Below are positions 23,073 through 36,099 of a stretch of 64,000 bases of DNA, piece by piece. How positions within the stretch are numbered: the first letter of the stretch is position 1; every line of letters starts with the position of its first letter. The stretch comes from Epiperipatus broadwayi (Eukaryota; Onychophora; Udeonychophora; Euonychophora; Peripatidae), in contig JAQFVV010006311.1 in the NCBI GenBank assembly GCA_028023455.1, positions 1,490,001 through 1,554,000 of the forward strand, given 5' to 3'. The notes below the pieces were generated by a model that did not search any database, was not told the DNA's origin, and was given only the letters and a program-made list of their open reading frames with translations. Made by a program: the position numbers and the translations under genes.

Positions 23073-24955
23073 CAGTGTTTCCAAAAGTGGGTGGTAAAGA
23101 CTTCCAGGGGGGTGATAGTAGGTTCCGATCGTCCGGCTTTAACTCGCTCTCAAACTGCTAATTTTTATATATTTTGCCATTTTTATGATTATTTTATAAT
23201 TGTTTATGTGCAAAAATATATAAAAAAGGGGGATAGTCAGAGTAAATGTAAATGTTTTGCACATTTTTTATGTTTTTTTTTCTCAATTATCAAGTTAAAA
23301 GGAATGCAGGTTATTATTGTAAAGGTAATTTTAAATTTTACTAATAGATAGAAGTGGTCATCCCGTGCATTATATTTTTTTGATTAAAAAAATGAAGTAA
23401 TTTAAGGTCAATATCAGCAGAGAGAATCTAAAAATTTATCATATCTCAGATTTGTTTTGAATCTTTTGTAAAGATGGAAAAAGCTATTTCCATTGTATTA
23501 AAATTAGAAATTATATGTAAAATGGAACTCCTTGAAGAATTAAAAGAGTCTGAGTGGAACATGAAAGAAGTCAAAGATAAAAGGTGTAAAAAGCTATATA
23601 TCTTGGTTAGGATCAATTATCCAAGAAATTGGAGATAATGGCTGTAATAGTGAAAGATGAGTACTCAATTTGCATTGCTATAGTATGCTGTGAAAGGGGA
23701 GTCTCTTCTGAGTTTATTGTTTTCCTTGCTATGTTTTGTTGCTGGGCAGTTAAGGGTTTTCTGAATTAAAAGAAATATTGTAGTCGTAAAGCAGTAGAGA
23801 ATTTTATGAAAGAAGGCAGAGCTGAGCTTAGCTTCAAATTATAGTCTGTCCAGAATTGCATGATCGATTCTTGGTTAGCTGCTGTCTTTTATTATAAAGA
23901 TTTCTAGAGATAGCTGAGAAATATAAAAATGTCTAAATTTTATCATTAAAATGCTAATGAAGTAAACTCCCAATGTTAGTGCATCAGCCAGACTCCTATG
24001 CCGCTATCATGTAGCCATAGATGCTAGCTGCTGCTGATGAACACCTAATGCCTATGCTTTGCTTTAAAGAAGAGAAGCTCTCACCACCTTGTTGTCATGG
24101 TTTAAAGTGCACTTAAAAGTTACTAAGTCTGGAGATGGTTAAAGAAAGAAACGAAAATGAAGCCGGATGGTATAATTTTTTTAAAATATATTATCATTAC
24201 ATCCTGTTGCTATAAATTGTATTATGTTTTTTTTTATTATTTGTACTTTTTTTAGTTTCTCCATAAATTGTTATATGATTTTGCCACTTTAAAACAGTTC
24301 TACCAAATTAATTTCTGGAATGCTTGTGTGTATGCCGAGACTTAAATATATATATATATGTTTGTTATTGTTTGCTTTTAATACACTGTTTTATTTGAGA
24401 AAAGAGAAACTTACTTTGTATGAAATTATTATTATTTTTGTAATATCTGTATGTGATTTTTGAAAATTTACTGGCATACTGATTTGTTTTTTTTTTGTTG
24501 GCAGTGGTATTTCCTTTTTGAAAGTGTTTTTTCTTCTCAAAGTGACACATAAAGGTAAGGTTTAGGTTCAGCCTTTCAAAGATATACTGCTTAAAACTTC
24601 GTGGTACCAATTAGCAGGGTATTAGAGTTTTGGATAGGGAGAAATCATAAAATATAATTCGATTTTGATTTGATTTCACTCATTTAAACTTAAATTTAAT
24701 AACTTCATTTTTTTTTCTTCTTGTTATTGATATTGAGTTTATGTCGATGCCTTATTCCAATGCGTGACAATGACATCAGGTTATATCTTGTGTATAAGGT
24801 AGACATCATCCAGTACAGTATCATTAGTTGCTATTTACGTCAAAAATATCTAATAGATTGAACACGGAAAACTATTATAGTTGGGGGGGGGGGGCGTTAC
24901 AAAATTTATGTCTTGCAAAAGGGGGTGGTGGGGTGAAAAAGTTTGGAAACCTATG
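23073..24955. mobile_element. hAT-like DNA transposon, decayed
   Basis: The left end CAGTGTTTCCAAAAGTGGG is answered at the right by TTTGGAAACCTATG, whose complement is CATAGGTTTCCAAA. CAGTG...TTTCC ends are common in hAT (Charlie-type) elements. The flanks fit an 8-bp target duplication with one extra base: ATTTAAGAC at 23064-23072 and ATTTAGAC at 24956-24963. GC is raised near both ends (GGGGGG blocks, including a G run at 24881-24893). The 1.88-kb interior shows no intact transposase; open frames (for example 24610-24365, minus) have no recognisable zinc finger or catalytic motif. It is probably a non-autonomous or heavily decayed copy. Confidence 0.65.
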
Positions 24956-24963
24956 ATTTAGAC

Positions 24964-26709
24964 TCACATTATTTTTTTCAGAATCAGAAATAAAAGATGC
25001 ATTTGTATCAGGGAAATTTTATTTCTTAAATAATTTGCACTATTTAAAAATATTAAGAATGTTATTATCTACTAAATTAATAGTTAAATCATTCTAGATT
25101 TATTTTAATATTTATATAAGTAACGTTTATATGTGTTTATTTTCCCCCCTTTATGCACTTTTTGTAATCAACATTTATCTAAACTATGTTAATCTATGTT
25201 TCCAATTTTGTTACACTTTAAACATAAATGTATACACATTATCAAAATACTCATCCGTTGTGTTGTGGCTATTAGAAATCCATCTCATTATATAATAAAT
25301 TGTTTGTTACTAATAAAATTGGATTTTACTATTTCTATATATTTTATAATAAATACTTTATTCTTATATTGTTTTGTTTTAACAATGTATTATTGTCAGA
25401 TTATTGATTAGAGAGAATAATATTTTAAAAAACTTAGTGCGTAGTAAAATAATAAGATATTAAAACATCTTTAAATAAATACAAAGAAAAAATCTATTTA
25501 TATAACATATTCATCTCCAGTAAATAAAAATTATGACCTCACTCTTTCATTGTATAAAATTGAGATAATACTAAATAATAATAATGACGACGATGGTGAT
25601 GATAATGATAAGCAACAGTTTTAATTATCACTTTTTTATCTTCAATAGATTAAATTAATATATATTTCTTATTTTCTGATTAAGGCTATTTCCAAATGTC
25701 TATTAATTCCAAATTAATGTCAAGTCTTACTATTATTTTGCTAAATACTATATGATTGTATTGCTTTGCATCTTTCCGTTTTTCTTTTTTTTTTTAGAGC
25801 ACCACCTTACTTACATACAAGAGAGTTTTCAATTTTTCTATAATGAGAAATGTTCACAAATGCCTTCTAGGGCATGGGTTTTCTTCCAATGAAAATCATT
25901 TAAATCTATTACAATTTTGCAATAAAAAGCAACAGAAGATTAACAAAAATGTAGCATCAAATTATATAAGATTGAATTATTTATTTCCATATATGGATTG
26001 GGTATTGTGTGTATACATGTAGCAATATTTGCAAATTATTTATGGATTTAAAAGTGTTTATGTATGTATATATATATTATAGCAGTAAATAATGCTGGAA
26101 GCTGGCTCTTCAAATGTTCCACATATTTGAGTTGCAAAATTGTACTGTATAATGGGAAGTAAGATTGTCTTTTTTTATTTAATATTTTCTACGACCTGAA
26201 TAAGCCAAAACTGTAACTATGAATAATAGATCAATAATAATAAATCCTTCACTTCTGGATAGCTAAACTTATAAAAGATAAAATGTTTTTATATCTAAGA
26301 CTATTCTATTACATATATGTGTATTTCAAATAAATGTATATCAAAATCAAGAGGAAATTTTATTAATCCTGAAATATATTTAGAATAAGTAAACAAATAA
26401 TCCTAAAGTTTCTTTTAATGTAAACACCATTCTTTTTGTTTCTATATACAAAATTATAATATCTAATAGTAATTTAATATAAGCAATAGAAAATATTAGT
26501 GTATGAGTATTTAATATCTCAGGATAAATATCAAAATGCATAGTGAATCTACTATGTGTGACCATATATTAATGATAAGTGTTGACCTTATAAAGAAAAT
26601 ACAAAAAAACAAAACTAAATTTAATAAAAAATGCATACATTTTATTGACATTTAAGTGAATTCATATTATCATTAATATATTAAATTTATTAAGTGCAAG
26701 CAGATAATA
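24964..26709. other. AT-rich stretch, nothing recognised
   Basis: It contains a short degenerate (AAT)n(GAC)n(GAT)n tract near 25574-25610. No gene signal is present. Confidence 0.5.
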
Positions 26710-26844
26710 TAATAATAACATGAAAGGCTAAAATCTTCGACAGATGCGCCTTAAAAATGCAGTCATTATTACATCTGATTGGCAGTCACATAAGCATTTT
26801 TAAGGTGCATTTGTTGAAGGTTTTAGCCTTTCACATTATTATTA
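26710..26844. mobile_element. 135-bp stem-loop, MITE-like
   Basis: The left arm reads TAATAATAACATGAAAGGCT then AAAATCTTCGACAGATGCGC and CTTAAAAATGC. The right arm starts GCATTTTTAAGGTGCATTTG and ends AGCCTTTCACATTATTATTA. The arms of about 50 bases are near-perfect complements around a loop of about 33 bases. It has no coding capacity. The AT-rich TAATAATA borders may be target-site sequence. Confidence 0.65.
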
Positions 26845-27130
26845 CCATTAATAATAAATGTATTAATGAAGCTATTACAGTCTTTCAAAGTACTAAAGAA
26901 AAATGAAAAAAAATCCAAAGTGAAATGTGCTATTTATTTTAGTGCTGTTTTCTATAAGCTAAAAAATCTTAAGCAGGATTATATAAAAAGAATATTATAA
27001 TTATTCACCAATAAAATAACTAATTTGGAATATAGTTTTATATGTATTTTGCAGGTAAAAGTTTTTCTTCTCTAATGATACATCAAACTTATCTATTTAT
27101 ACAAATTAATACACTGTACAGGTTTACATG
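26845..27130. other. AT-rich stretch, nothing recognised
   Basis: No feature visible. Confidence 0.5.
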
Positions 27131-27235
27131 TGTATGATCAGGTGAGTCAGCAATATGAGATGGCATGGAGAATTGAGGGTTGTGTGAAAGTCTGAGTTCG
27201 AATCTTTTATACTACTTATACAAAATAATATATAG
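27131..27235 (+). repeat. tRNA-like SINE head, copy A
   Basis: The text GAGATGGCATGGAGAATTGA then GGG and TGAAAGTCTGAGTTCGAATC matches the copies at 51641-51764 and, in inverse, 51516-51591. TGAGTTCGAATC resembles a tRNA T-arm/B-box, and a TTTGAAA-type anticodon loop in sister copies suggests a serine-like tRNA origin. It is degenerate and the 3' body is not defined. Confidence 0.5.
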
Positions 27236-28791
27236 GTAGCTTCTGAACAAGCTAACTTAGAATCACAAGTAATAGCTTATTTAATAAGTGGCAAAAATAA
27301 AGTAAATACACAACTATATATATATTCATGTACATTCTCATTTAACTTATATTAAGAAGAATCTTATCATTTCTTACATAAAGATGAAATAGCTACACAA
27401 TGAAAGGAATTTGCATATCTCAGATAAAACAAGTTTGTAATAAGAGTAATTCACCATCTCTTATACAAATAAAAATTATATATGTTACCATATATGACAA
27501 TGCCAAGTATAGGAAAACCACTATTCAAATTATTTACATAACAAATCAAGTTTACCAATGCTTACTTCAAGTACTTTGTATCCTTTACAACTCACTAAAT
27601 GTCAATACAATCCCTTTTACCCTGGAATGATGTATTTATAAAATTTAAAGTTTATAATAATAATAAATTTTAATAATCATTATATAATACTTAATAAATA
27701 TAACCATTCACACCAAAAACATTATATGGGATGTTGCAAACATGTATTACATATAAAACAAAAAAAAAATTTAAATATTACCTTTGCTATTTTAAAAGAA
27801 TGCTTCTTTGGGAGATCTAAGAGAAAAAATGCATAGCAACAATTGATAATAAATTATTATTAATGGAAATAATGTCTTTATTTCTTTTTTAATCTAAGTT
27901 CTGAATTCAAAGTTCATTTTCACTTCAAATTCCAGTATGGTTCCCAGGTGATATTTGTTGACAAACTAAGAAAGCTTTGATTATCAAAAGAAAGTTCATT
28001 TTGGTTAAATATTAAAAGTTCTAAGATAGAGTTCCTTTTTATTAGATAGGCTTTTATTTTATTTTAGGCTTTTGTTTCATTTTAATAATTGCCATAAAGA
28101 CAGTAGTGTGATAATATGTTGGACTATCTCCAGTATCTATCACTAAATGATGAATGTATAAAAAGTTTTAAACTTTATTTGAACTTTCCAAATACAAACA
28201 ACTTGTTAGTAATAACACACAATTGGACAATGCCAGTTAGTAATGACACAACCTTTTGAATAATATTATTCTCAACTCTTCTTCAGGTGTTGCTAGCCTA
28301 AACAGTGACAATATTAGTATAAGAATTGAAATTGCACCTTTAGATTCTCAAATATTAAATTTTAAGTCAAACATTCTAACCAACTGAGTATGACTTTCTC
28401 ATTTATGTGTATTAACCTGATTTGGAAATTATTATATTAGTAAAATGGATAGATTCAACCTGGTGTGAAACCTGAAAATATTGTAAAAATAAGATAAATT
28501 TAAATATATACATTACCCTGAAAATATGTTAATGGAGAAGCTATTATAATGGACATTCTAAAAAAAGAGAAATTGTTTAAACTCAACAACGGAAGCCAAC
28601 ATAAAAGAAACCTGAAAATTATAACTACCAAAGAAAACCTCAAGAAATAAATTCATAGTAAAAAGGTATTTTCATGTGCACATCTACATTTATAAATAAT
28701 TTTTAAATTAATCAATCCATTGGTAATAATGATATTAAAATAAGTTTTTTTCTTTATCTTATTTCCCCTCCAAAATGTAATTGTATAGGAC
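27236..28791. other. AT-rich stretch, nothing recognised
   Basis: No coding or RNA signature. The open frame at 27400-27630 is without a recognisable domain. Confidence 0.5.
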
Positions 28792-29058
28792 CTTTTCATT
28801 TTCATAAGAAAAGAGAGAAAGAATTTTAGCTAAGTTAACTTTTTTATCTTGAAAGGTTGGGTTGTTTTACAATTTCAATCACTGAAGGGGAAAATAATTC
28901 TATTTATAGTTAGGGTTAAGTAGATGAATTAGTAAGAAGGCTTTTTAATTTTTATAAGAAAATGGGAAAGGGATTTTTATATTTTTTTATTTGTAAAATG
29001 TTGTTTTATCATTTCAATCATTGAAGGAGTTAAGGTTAATTAATTAAATTAGCAAGAA
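28792..29058 (+). repeat. imperfect tandem duplication, units about 150 and 118 bp
   Basis: The unit from CATTTTCATAAGAAAA through TTTCAATCACTGAAGG and TTAGGGTTAAG to AGTAAGAA (28792-28938) recurs in degenerate form at 28941-29058: TTTTTATAAGAAAATGGG, TTTCAATCATTGAAGG, TTAAGGTTAAT, AGCAAGAA. It is an old local duplication of unknown content. Confidence 0.6.
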
Positions 29059-29490
29059 TCAACAATAACTTAATATTGCTTGCTCTATGAAATTATATTT
29101 TTGATAAAATGTATGAGAGTTGAAATTATATCCTTTCTCAATTTTCTTAGTTAATTTATTAAATAATTGTTAAAAAATAATATTTTAATGACTTTATTCC
29201 TCCAGCTATCTGTTCTATAAATTGGTAATGTGTGTGAATTGATTTTATAATAGCTTAGTGTTTTAGAGATTTGTAAATTATCCCATTAAAACTGCTTATA
29301 TGCTTACAGATTATCTTGTTCACAGTCATAATCCCTAGAATTCTTCTGATCTTGAGCTAACTCTAGTGAAATAGTGGTTAATTTATTTATATGTGGAGTT
29401 TGTCTTTGGACTTCCAGATAAGCCTCTGGATCATGCAAAGGTCAAAATCATCTTTAAAGTCCATTCACTGCATTTTACATTTTAAAGAGA
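29059..29490. other. AT-rich stretch, nothing recognised
   Basis: No feature visible. Confidence 0.4.
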
Positions 29491-29660
29491 ACATTTAGAT
29501 TATTGTCCTGTATACTCATAGTGCTAAATGGCCAGAACATTGATGATGATCAGCATGTTTTATTAGTTCAGCATGTTTTTTTATTATGATAGATACTTTA
29601 CCATCTAAATATATGCATCCAGATGATTGTTGTATATCATGCCCTAAGTTTGTCCTTTAA
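29491..29660 (+). repeat. dispersed repeat core, copy 2
   Basis: TGGCCAGAACATTGATGATG followed by ATCAGCATGTTTTA matches 4590-4630 closely. A further phrase (AAGTTTGTCC) also recurs downstream. Family unknown. Confidence 0.4.
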
Positions 29661-32600
29661 ATGCAATTCTAAGGATTGACTTGATTATTCTTGTGAAATG
29701 TTGGGAATGCAACTTATAAATATTATTATTAGTGTAACTGCATATATTGTTATTAAATGCTTATGCTCTCATGTCCTTTTGTATTTGCTTTTTTATATTT
29801 ATTCCTTGTATATTTGATGATGACTCTTGAGTGGGGATAATGATGTGTTGTCAGCTTCCCAAATTACTCCTGGACTGCTGTATCATTACAATATATATTA
29901 TAACCTTAAGTGACAATCCATTTGAACTTAAATTTATAGCTATCACAATAGTAACCCAAAATATACTTTGTTGTAGTCTTCTAATAATGATGCTATAATC
30001 ACATAGCCATGAAAACTTAGCTCAAGGGTCATTTAACATTAAATATAATGTGACTCACATTCATTGATAAAATCTGATTATTATTATAATTTTATAATTA
30101 AATTAATTTGTATCTCAGGTTTGACTCATGCCATTATTCAACATTATATATAGCAAGATATTATTTATTCTTCTGAAATTATTTAGATACAAGCTATAAA
30201 TAAATAGTTCAAGCTATAATTTGATAAAGAGACTCTTCTATTTTAATTACTCTTAACATATTTATGGGTTACAATAATCTTATGAATAATGTAAATATTT
30301 TTCACCAAACCATTTAAAAGAAATAAAAATAAAAAGTTAGCATAATTAATTTATCTTTACTATTTATAATTCTTCTTTTTATAGATAACTTTACTAAGAA
30401 ATAAATTATAAATTCTTTAATCTCAGAATTTCTTCACAAATTTATTAATCTCAACTACATGTGATAACATATGTAATGCTATAAGTACATAATATTTAAG
30501 TTTTTTAAAAGTTAAAATTAAAATAATACAATCAAAATAATCTTAAATATTGATGCAATTTTGATACTATGCTGCATGAATTTTAATAAAGTGTCTTTTC
30601 TATACTATTTTACTCTTGAAACCTGAATATTATTATAATTTTGTGATTTGAATTTTCTGATTATGCAAATAATGATAATGAAGACAAAGTCAGAAATTAA
30701 AAATAAAATAAAGATTTTATTAATAATATAAAACATAATTAATATAAATACTTTATACATTAATGTAATTAAAAACAAAATAAGTATAATAGTAATTAAT
30801 TCATTATAAAATAAAATATTGATCATTTATGAATAAACAAAGTTCTCTCTTGTATTCAAAATCTAGCTATCTTTTTAAATGTAACATTAATATAAGAATC
30901 TTTTATCAGTGTATTTGATAGATAATTTTGCCAACAACAGAACAACATTAAGTGAGGTAGAATTATCAAAACTGAACAAATAATAGTGAAAACTCAGGTC
31001 TGTAAAGATGTAAAGACAGCGAATCAACATATGTAAAACAAAATTATAATATAAATAAAGTTCTTATATCTTGAGGAAAAAAAACAAAACAACATTAAAT
31101 TTGGGGAGGATATATAATTTTCTAAGTCTATACAAAAATAGTATTTAAGTTTAAACAAATAATATTTTATCATAGTCTTTACACATCAAATATTCATGTT
31201 AACCATATTAACATCATTACCATTTTCAAAATTTTCTGATAAGATCTAGAACAAATATAAAGACATAGATCATAATATATATGCCTTCAACATTTTATTC
31301 CTAACACCAGTTATATAAGATAGGCAAAATGATGGGATAATCAAAAAATATACACATCTACAAATGCAAGTGTATCATTAGTACCATATCATTAATTTAT
31401 AAAAACTGGTTGAGAATAAACTATCAGAAAAATTGCCCAACACAATATTTCTATCATCTGTGATATACTAGACTCTAAAGGCATGATTTAAAATAACATA
31501 TGAAAATAGTATCAAATACCTACTATTTATCAAATATGAAAGACCAATACAACACATTGTATTCACAATAAAATAATTAGGTATAAGAATTATAAATTAA
31601 CAATTTATTTTAAAAAATCATACATTATTTCCAAGCGTATATCCATTCATACACACCATTCTTTAAACAATCATATACCAAATATTCAAATTCCCTTTGT
31701 TGGTACAATACTTCAACTATATTTTGAGATCTTCAATACCCACTTATAATATTTATAAATTATAAACAGATTAATAAACAAAAATATTATATGCATTAAA
31801 AAAAACTTATAGATAAATTTATATCTAAAATTTTTTTTTACTTTTCTTTTACTACTTATAAACAGTTTATCAGTCCTCAAATTATTTATTTTAAAGCATA
31901 CTTCATAGCATTCCAATTCAAACCATGATTCCATCCATAGTCCAGAATACTTTATGAAGAAATAGCTTTAATGTTTTATGATCAGAAATTGATAAATAAT
32001 TCCTCAATATGTGAGGCAACGAATAAAGCACTGACCCGATCCAATACAATATGAAGCTTATATAGCACATTATTTCTTTTATATTACAAGGCAAATGAAA
32101 ATTTTCCCTCACAATAGAACACACTTCAGTAAATATATTTTATCTTAAAGTCAATGCAAAATAAAAGATTAATCTTTTATATTATTCTTGAAAACAAAAC
32201 ACAATTTCTTGAAATGTAGTAAATTTCACGTTTCAGTTATATAAACATTTAAATAAACATTTTTTTTTACAAACCATTATAATGCTATTCCAACATCTGA
32301 TAGAAGTATAAATTATATAAGTATATCACTGGCAAAATAGTATGTTTTAAAGATAAGACAAATATATTTTAAATATCCATAATTAGTAGAGTTTACAGCT
32401 ACTTTAATTTTCTTCTTCGAAATATTACTCCAGACAGCATATAATTCAAATTTCTTTTTTTTATTAACAAAATTTTATATAATGAAGAATATAAAAGCTA
32501 TTATAATCATGACAATAGGTCACTATAAAGTTTATAATTTGTTTTAGGATAAAAGCTTAATAAGTTACTCCTGGAATCTAGCATTATTATTATATTAAAA

Positions 32601-34559
32601 ATATCAACACAATAATTTTCATTTTAACTGAAGCATTAGCATAACCATAAATTGATAGTTGTTAATAGTTCAAAATAATGTAATTTTACATATACGATAT
32701 TAGAAATTCCATGTTGCAAGTTTCTTATTTCCTTCCTCTAATATAGCTAATTGTTGGAGTTTCATAACTGTGTATATTTAATAGGTAAATTGCAGTGAGA
32801 TGAATGGACCAATTTGGAGGAATCCCCAGCAGATGGTTCTCTAGTCTTTCATTTTTTAGAACTATAATCAAATGATTAATAGGTTAACAAGACAGTCAAT
32901 TAGTTAATTAATTAATTACTAATATGTGGTAAGTCATATTTATAAAATAAATCATGTGATTTTAATGATATCAATGATTGACAGATTTAGGGCATTATTA
33001 ATTGATAATTAATATGACCTTAATTAGTTGTTAAGGCATATGTACTAATAATAGATTTTTAAAAAAAAACTGTCTGAATTTCTAGACATAATAATTCATA
33101 TTACATTTAAAATATACAATTTATTAATAAATTAAAATATTACAATAGTGATAAATTAATTAAACATTTTTTTTAAAAAAAGTTCTCAAAATTTAAATAT
33201 AATATTTTAGGTTATAATAATTTTTTAACAATTTTATAGTTTAAAACTTTTCTCTCAATCACACCTTGCAAGATTTAAATTGTTAATTAGAAATTTCTAA
33301 TCAAATTGTAACTAAAAATTTGCATTATAAAATATTATAGAAATATTAAAATTCTTTAAAATGTTTGTTTTAATATAAATTATTTAATTTACTTTTTTTA
33401 ATTAACTGCATCTGGTATATAATTGTATTTTATATTGAGTGAATTATATATTAATAGGAATGCAAAATCTACTAAAGATTTAAACATATAAAATTACAAC
33501 ATTAACTTAACTGACATTTTTTATTTAGATCTATCCAAAGAAATAGCCTATAACAACAGTTCTTTAGTTAAATATTAACTTTTTTAACTATTCACCATGT
33601 TTGACTTATGAATTGATTTGTTGGAATAGAAATAAAATATAAAAAAATCTATAATTTTTTTTTGTTCATATGTTTACATAGGCAAACCTCAAGGTTACAA
33701 TATATATATAAAGGTCTTTCTAGATAACAGTTAAATAATACTTGAATATTCTCAAAATAAATTATAATATACAATTTCAAATGATATTAAAATGTAGCAA
33801 CACATTTCTAAAAAATTAGCAGTTAGAAACAAATTCCAAGAACTGAAATTGACATCAAGTAAAATTAAACAAATCTAAAGGGAAATTATATGCACTTTCA
33901 GATGTTGTGACTATACTTAGATAATAGTGAATAGTCTGTTAATTATTTGTCCTACTTTTACATGGTTCTGTAGCATCAATCTTGTGATTATAAATATTAA
34001 TGTCTTTATAAAAACTCAGTATTAATTAAAATAATGCTTTAATTCAAATATATTATACATTGATATAATTTGTATACTTTCTATGTATTTTTATGCATTG
34101 TAACAATAAATTTATTTTTAAAGTAATTACATCATTTTCCTCATTATTAAATGTTCGTGAATCTTTTATCTGTTAAATATCTGTGAGATATATCAACTAT
34201 AATCATGCAATATGATTACTATTTATGATATTGTTATTGTTTAACTTTATATCATAAAGTGGACTTTTTTATAATTTAGCCAACCTTGATTTCTGATTAA
34301 TAGTAAATTGCTAAATTTTGATTTGTCAGTGTCAAATTTATTTCATTCACCACTTTGGCATAATACACTCTACATAAATACAGTAATGATTATTTACTAA
34401 TCATTTATTAAACTAAAGATTATCTCTAGTCCAGATACAAACTTTAAACCTTAGTTAAAAATTAATACAGCTGAAATTTTTTAATTAAACATACATACAT
34501 GAAGTAATTCAATTTCATTTTTTTATGTGTAATATCTTTTGTAAATGTTCTTACTAAGC
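29661..34559. other. AT-rich stretch of 4.9 kb, nothing recognised
   Basis: No coding domain, RNA gene, terminal repeat or foldback was found. Reading frames such as 30605-30826, 31713-31934 and 31918-32124 (minus) are Ile/Leu/Phe/Lys/Asn-rich with no domain. I treat them as chance frames in AT-rich DNA. Confidence 0.55.
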
Positions 34560-34805
34560 TCCATACCACCAGACATTCCTGAAACACATAAATAAAAGCA
34601 CAGTAAAAGACAAACGACCCCCCAAGATGCAATTTGTGCTGAACCAGCACTCATCATTTAGCCCAGTTACCATCTTTCACATATATCTTTATCAAGTATT
34701 TTTTATTTATAGCTAATGCTGGTTCAGTGCAAAATGGATATGAGATCATTTGTCTTTTACAGTGTCTTTATTCATGTATTTCAAGAGTGTGTAATGGTAT
34801 GGAGG
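34560..34805. mobile_element. foldback (MITE-like) element with arms of about 90 bp
   Basis: The left arm, 34560-34649, runs CCATACCACCAGACATTCCT ... GTAAAAGACAAACGA ... TGCTGAACCAGCA. The right arm, 34717-34804, is its reverse complement with scattered changes (TGCTGGTTCAGTGCA ... TTGTCTTTTACAGTG ... GTAATGGTATGG). The spacer is about 67 bp. Open frames over it (34462-34650 minus, 34727-34912 plus) mirror each other and are by-products of the palindrome. Confidence 0.65.
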
Positions 34806-36099
34806 AACAAGTCATACTATTTATGATATTCTCACATAATTTTAAACCGAAAATAACTATTTTTTTCTTTTTTTATATATTTTGTTTTATAGTTAAAATA
34901 TTTTACCCATAATATAATACTATTAGTAAATATTAATTTTGATCCAAAATTTTGGTTCGACAATATTATTAATTCTTCATATTACAAAATAAACACAAAT
35001 TACTTAAAAAATTATTTAAAGAAAATAGATATGTAACAAAGTAATTTCTGAAATTAAATCAATTTTACTAATAATAAAATATTCATTTGTTATCACTTTT
35101 TTGTATTTAAAATGTTTAAATTAAAAAATGTTATTTTTTTAAATAATTAGCCCACAGCATTTATCATAAATCTTTATTTTGTTTTGTTTCTACTTTTTTT
35201 TTTTTTTAAAAAAAAAAAAAAAACTTTAAAAAATAATAATAAATAATACAATATAATTTTTATTGATTTTAAAAATGCATTAAAAACCTTTGTAAATAAA
35301 TTTGTTAAAATTACCTATCTTTTTTTAGTTATATAAAACTAAGTTTATATATAAAAAAAGTTTTTATGATTATAATCACAGTTTAAGCATTCACCTCTCA
35401 TGCTCATGACTTAAAAATTCAAATCTGAATGAAACTAATAAATTTTTCATGATTTTAAACAAGACTATTCAACTAATGATCAGGAAATAGATGTCTTAAC
35501 TGGAAAGTATGGCTCCCATCTTTATCTGGGCTAGATTGCCAATAAATTAATTATATAGCAAAACTTAGGATTGCTTAATGCTACAGTTGTTATCATTAGT
35601 GAGTGAGATGTCATTCTCATGTTAGCATTGAATCATTCTTTTTTAAAATGAATGGGAAACTTGAATGGAACACTGATCATAAACTTCTTGGATGATATTT
35701 AAGCAAAAAGAGCTTATCAGATGAGGAAAATAGTTGGCCCAGGGGTGAAAACATTATTTGAGTTAACTATACTCCTTTCCATCTTGTAAGTTGGGGTTAG
35801 AAGAAGATATTAAAGTACACCAGAGTTGGTTGTGTCATAGACCTAATAGGTGAAAACCAAAGACAGAAAAATTGAGCAATTCATAAGAAGTTCCAAAAAC
35901 CTTTAACTCCAGAGTCTGATATTCTACAACTGCAGCAAACAATGTGATATTATAAAATAAGTAAATGCTAATAAACAACAATTAAAAAAGTTGATTAATA
36001 GCAGAATTCTTTTTTTAAAAGTATTATTGTATTTCTTAAAATATATATAAAAGTGTGATAAATTATATTAATAAAAATATAAAATTATAGATGGAAGAT
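34806..36099. other. AT-rich stretch with possible tRNA-derived fragment
   Basis: At about 35379-35440 the text AGCATTCACCTCTCATGCTC followed by AAATTCAAATCTGAATG resembles the anticodon and T-arm parts of a tRNA-derived SINE head, but the D-arm is not convincing. A T14-A16 junction palindrome lies at 35194-35223. No gene signal is present. Confidence 0.35.

Noticed and set aside
30605-30826. Hydrophobic Ile/Leu-rich frame suggestive of a mitochondrial-type membrane protein (possible NUMT)
   Set aside because: The residue mix is what AT-rich random sequence gives. No mitochondrial gene motif or neighbouring mitochondrial gene was recognised.
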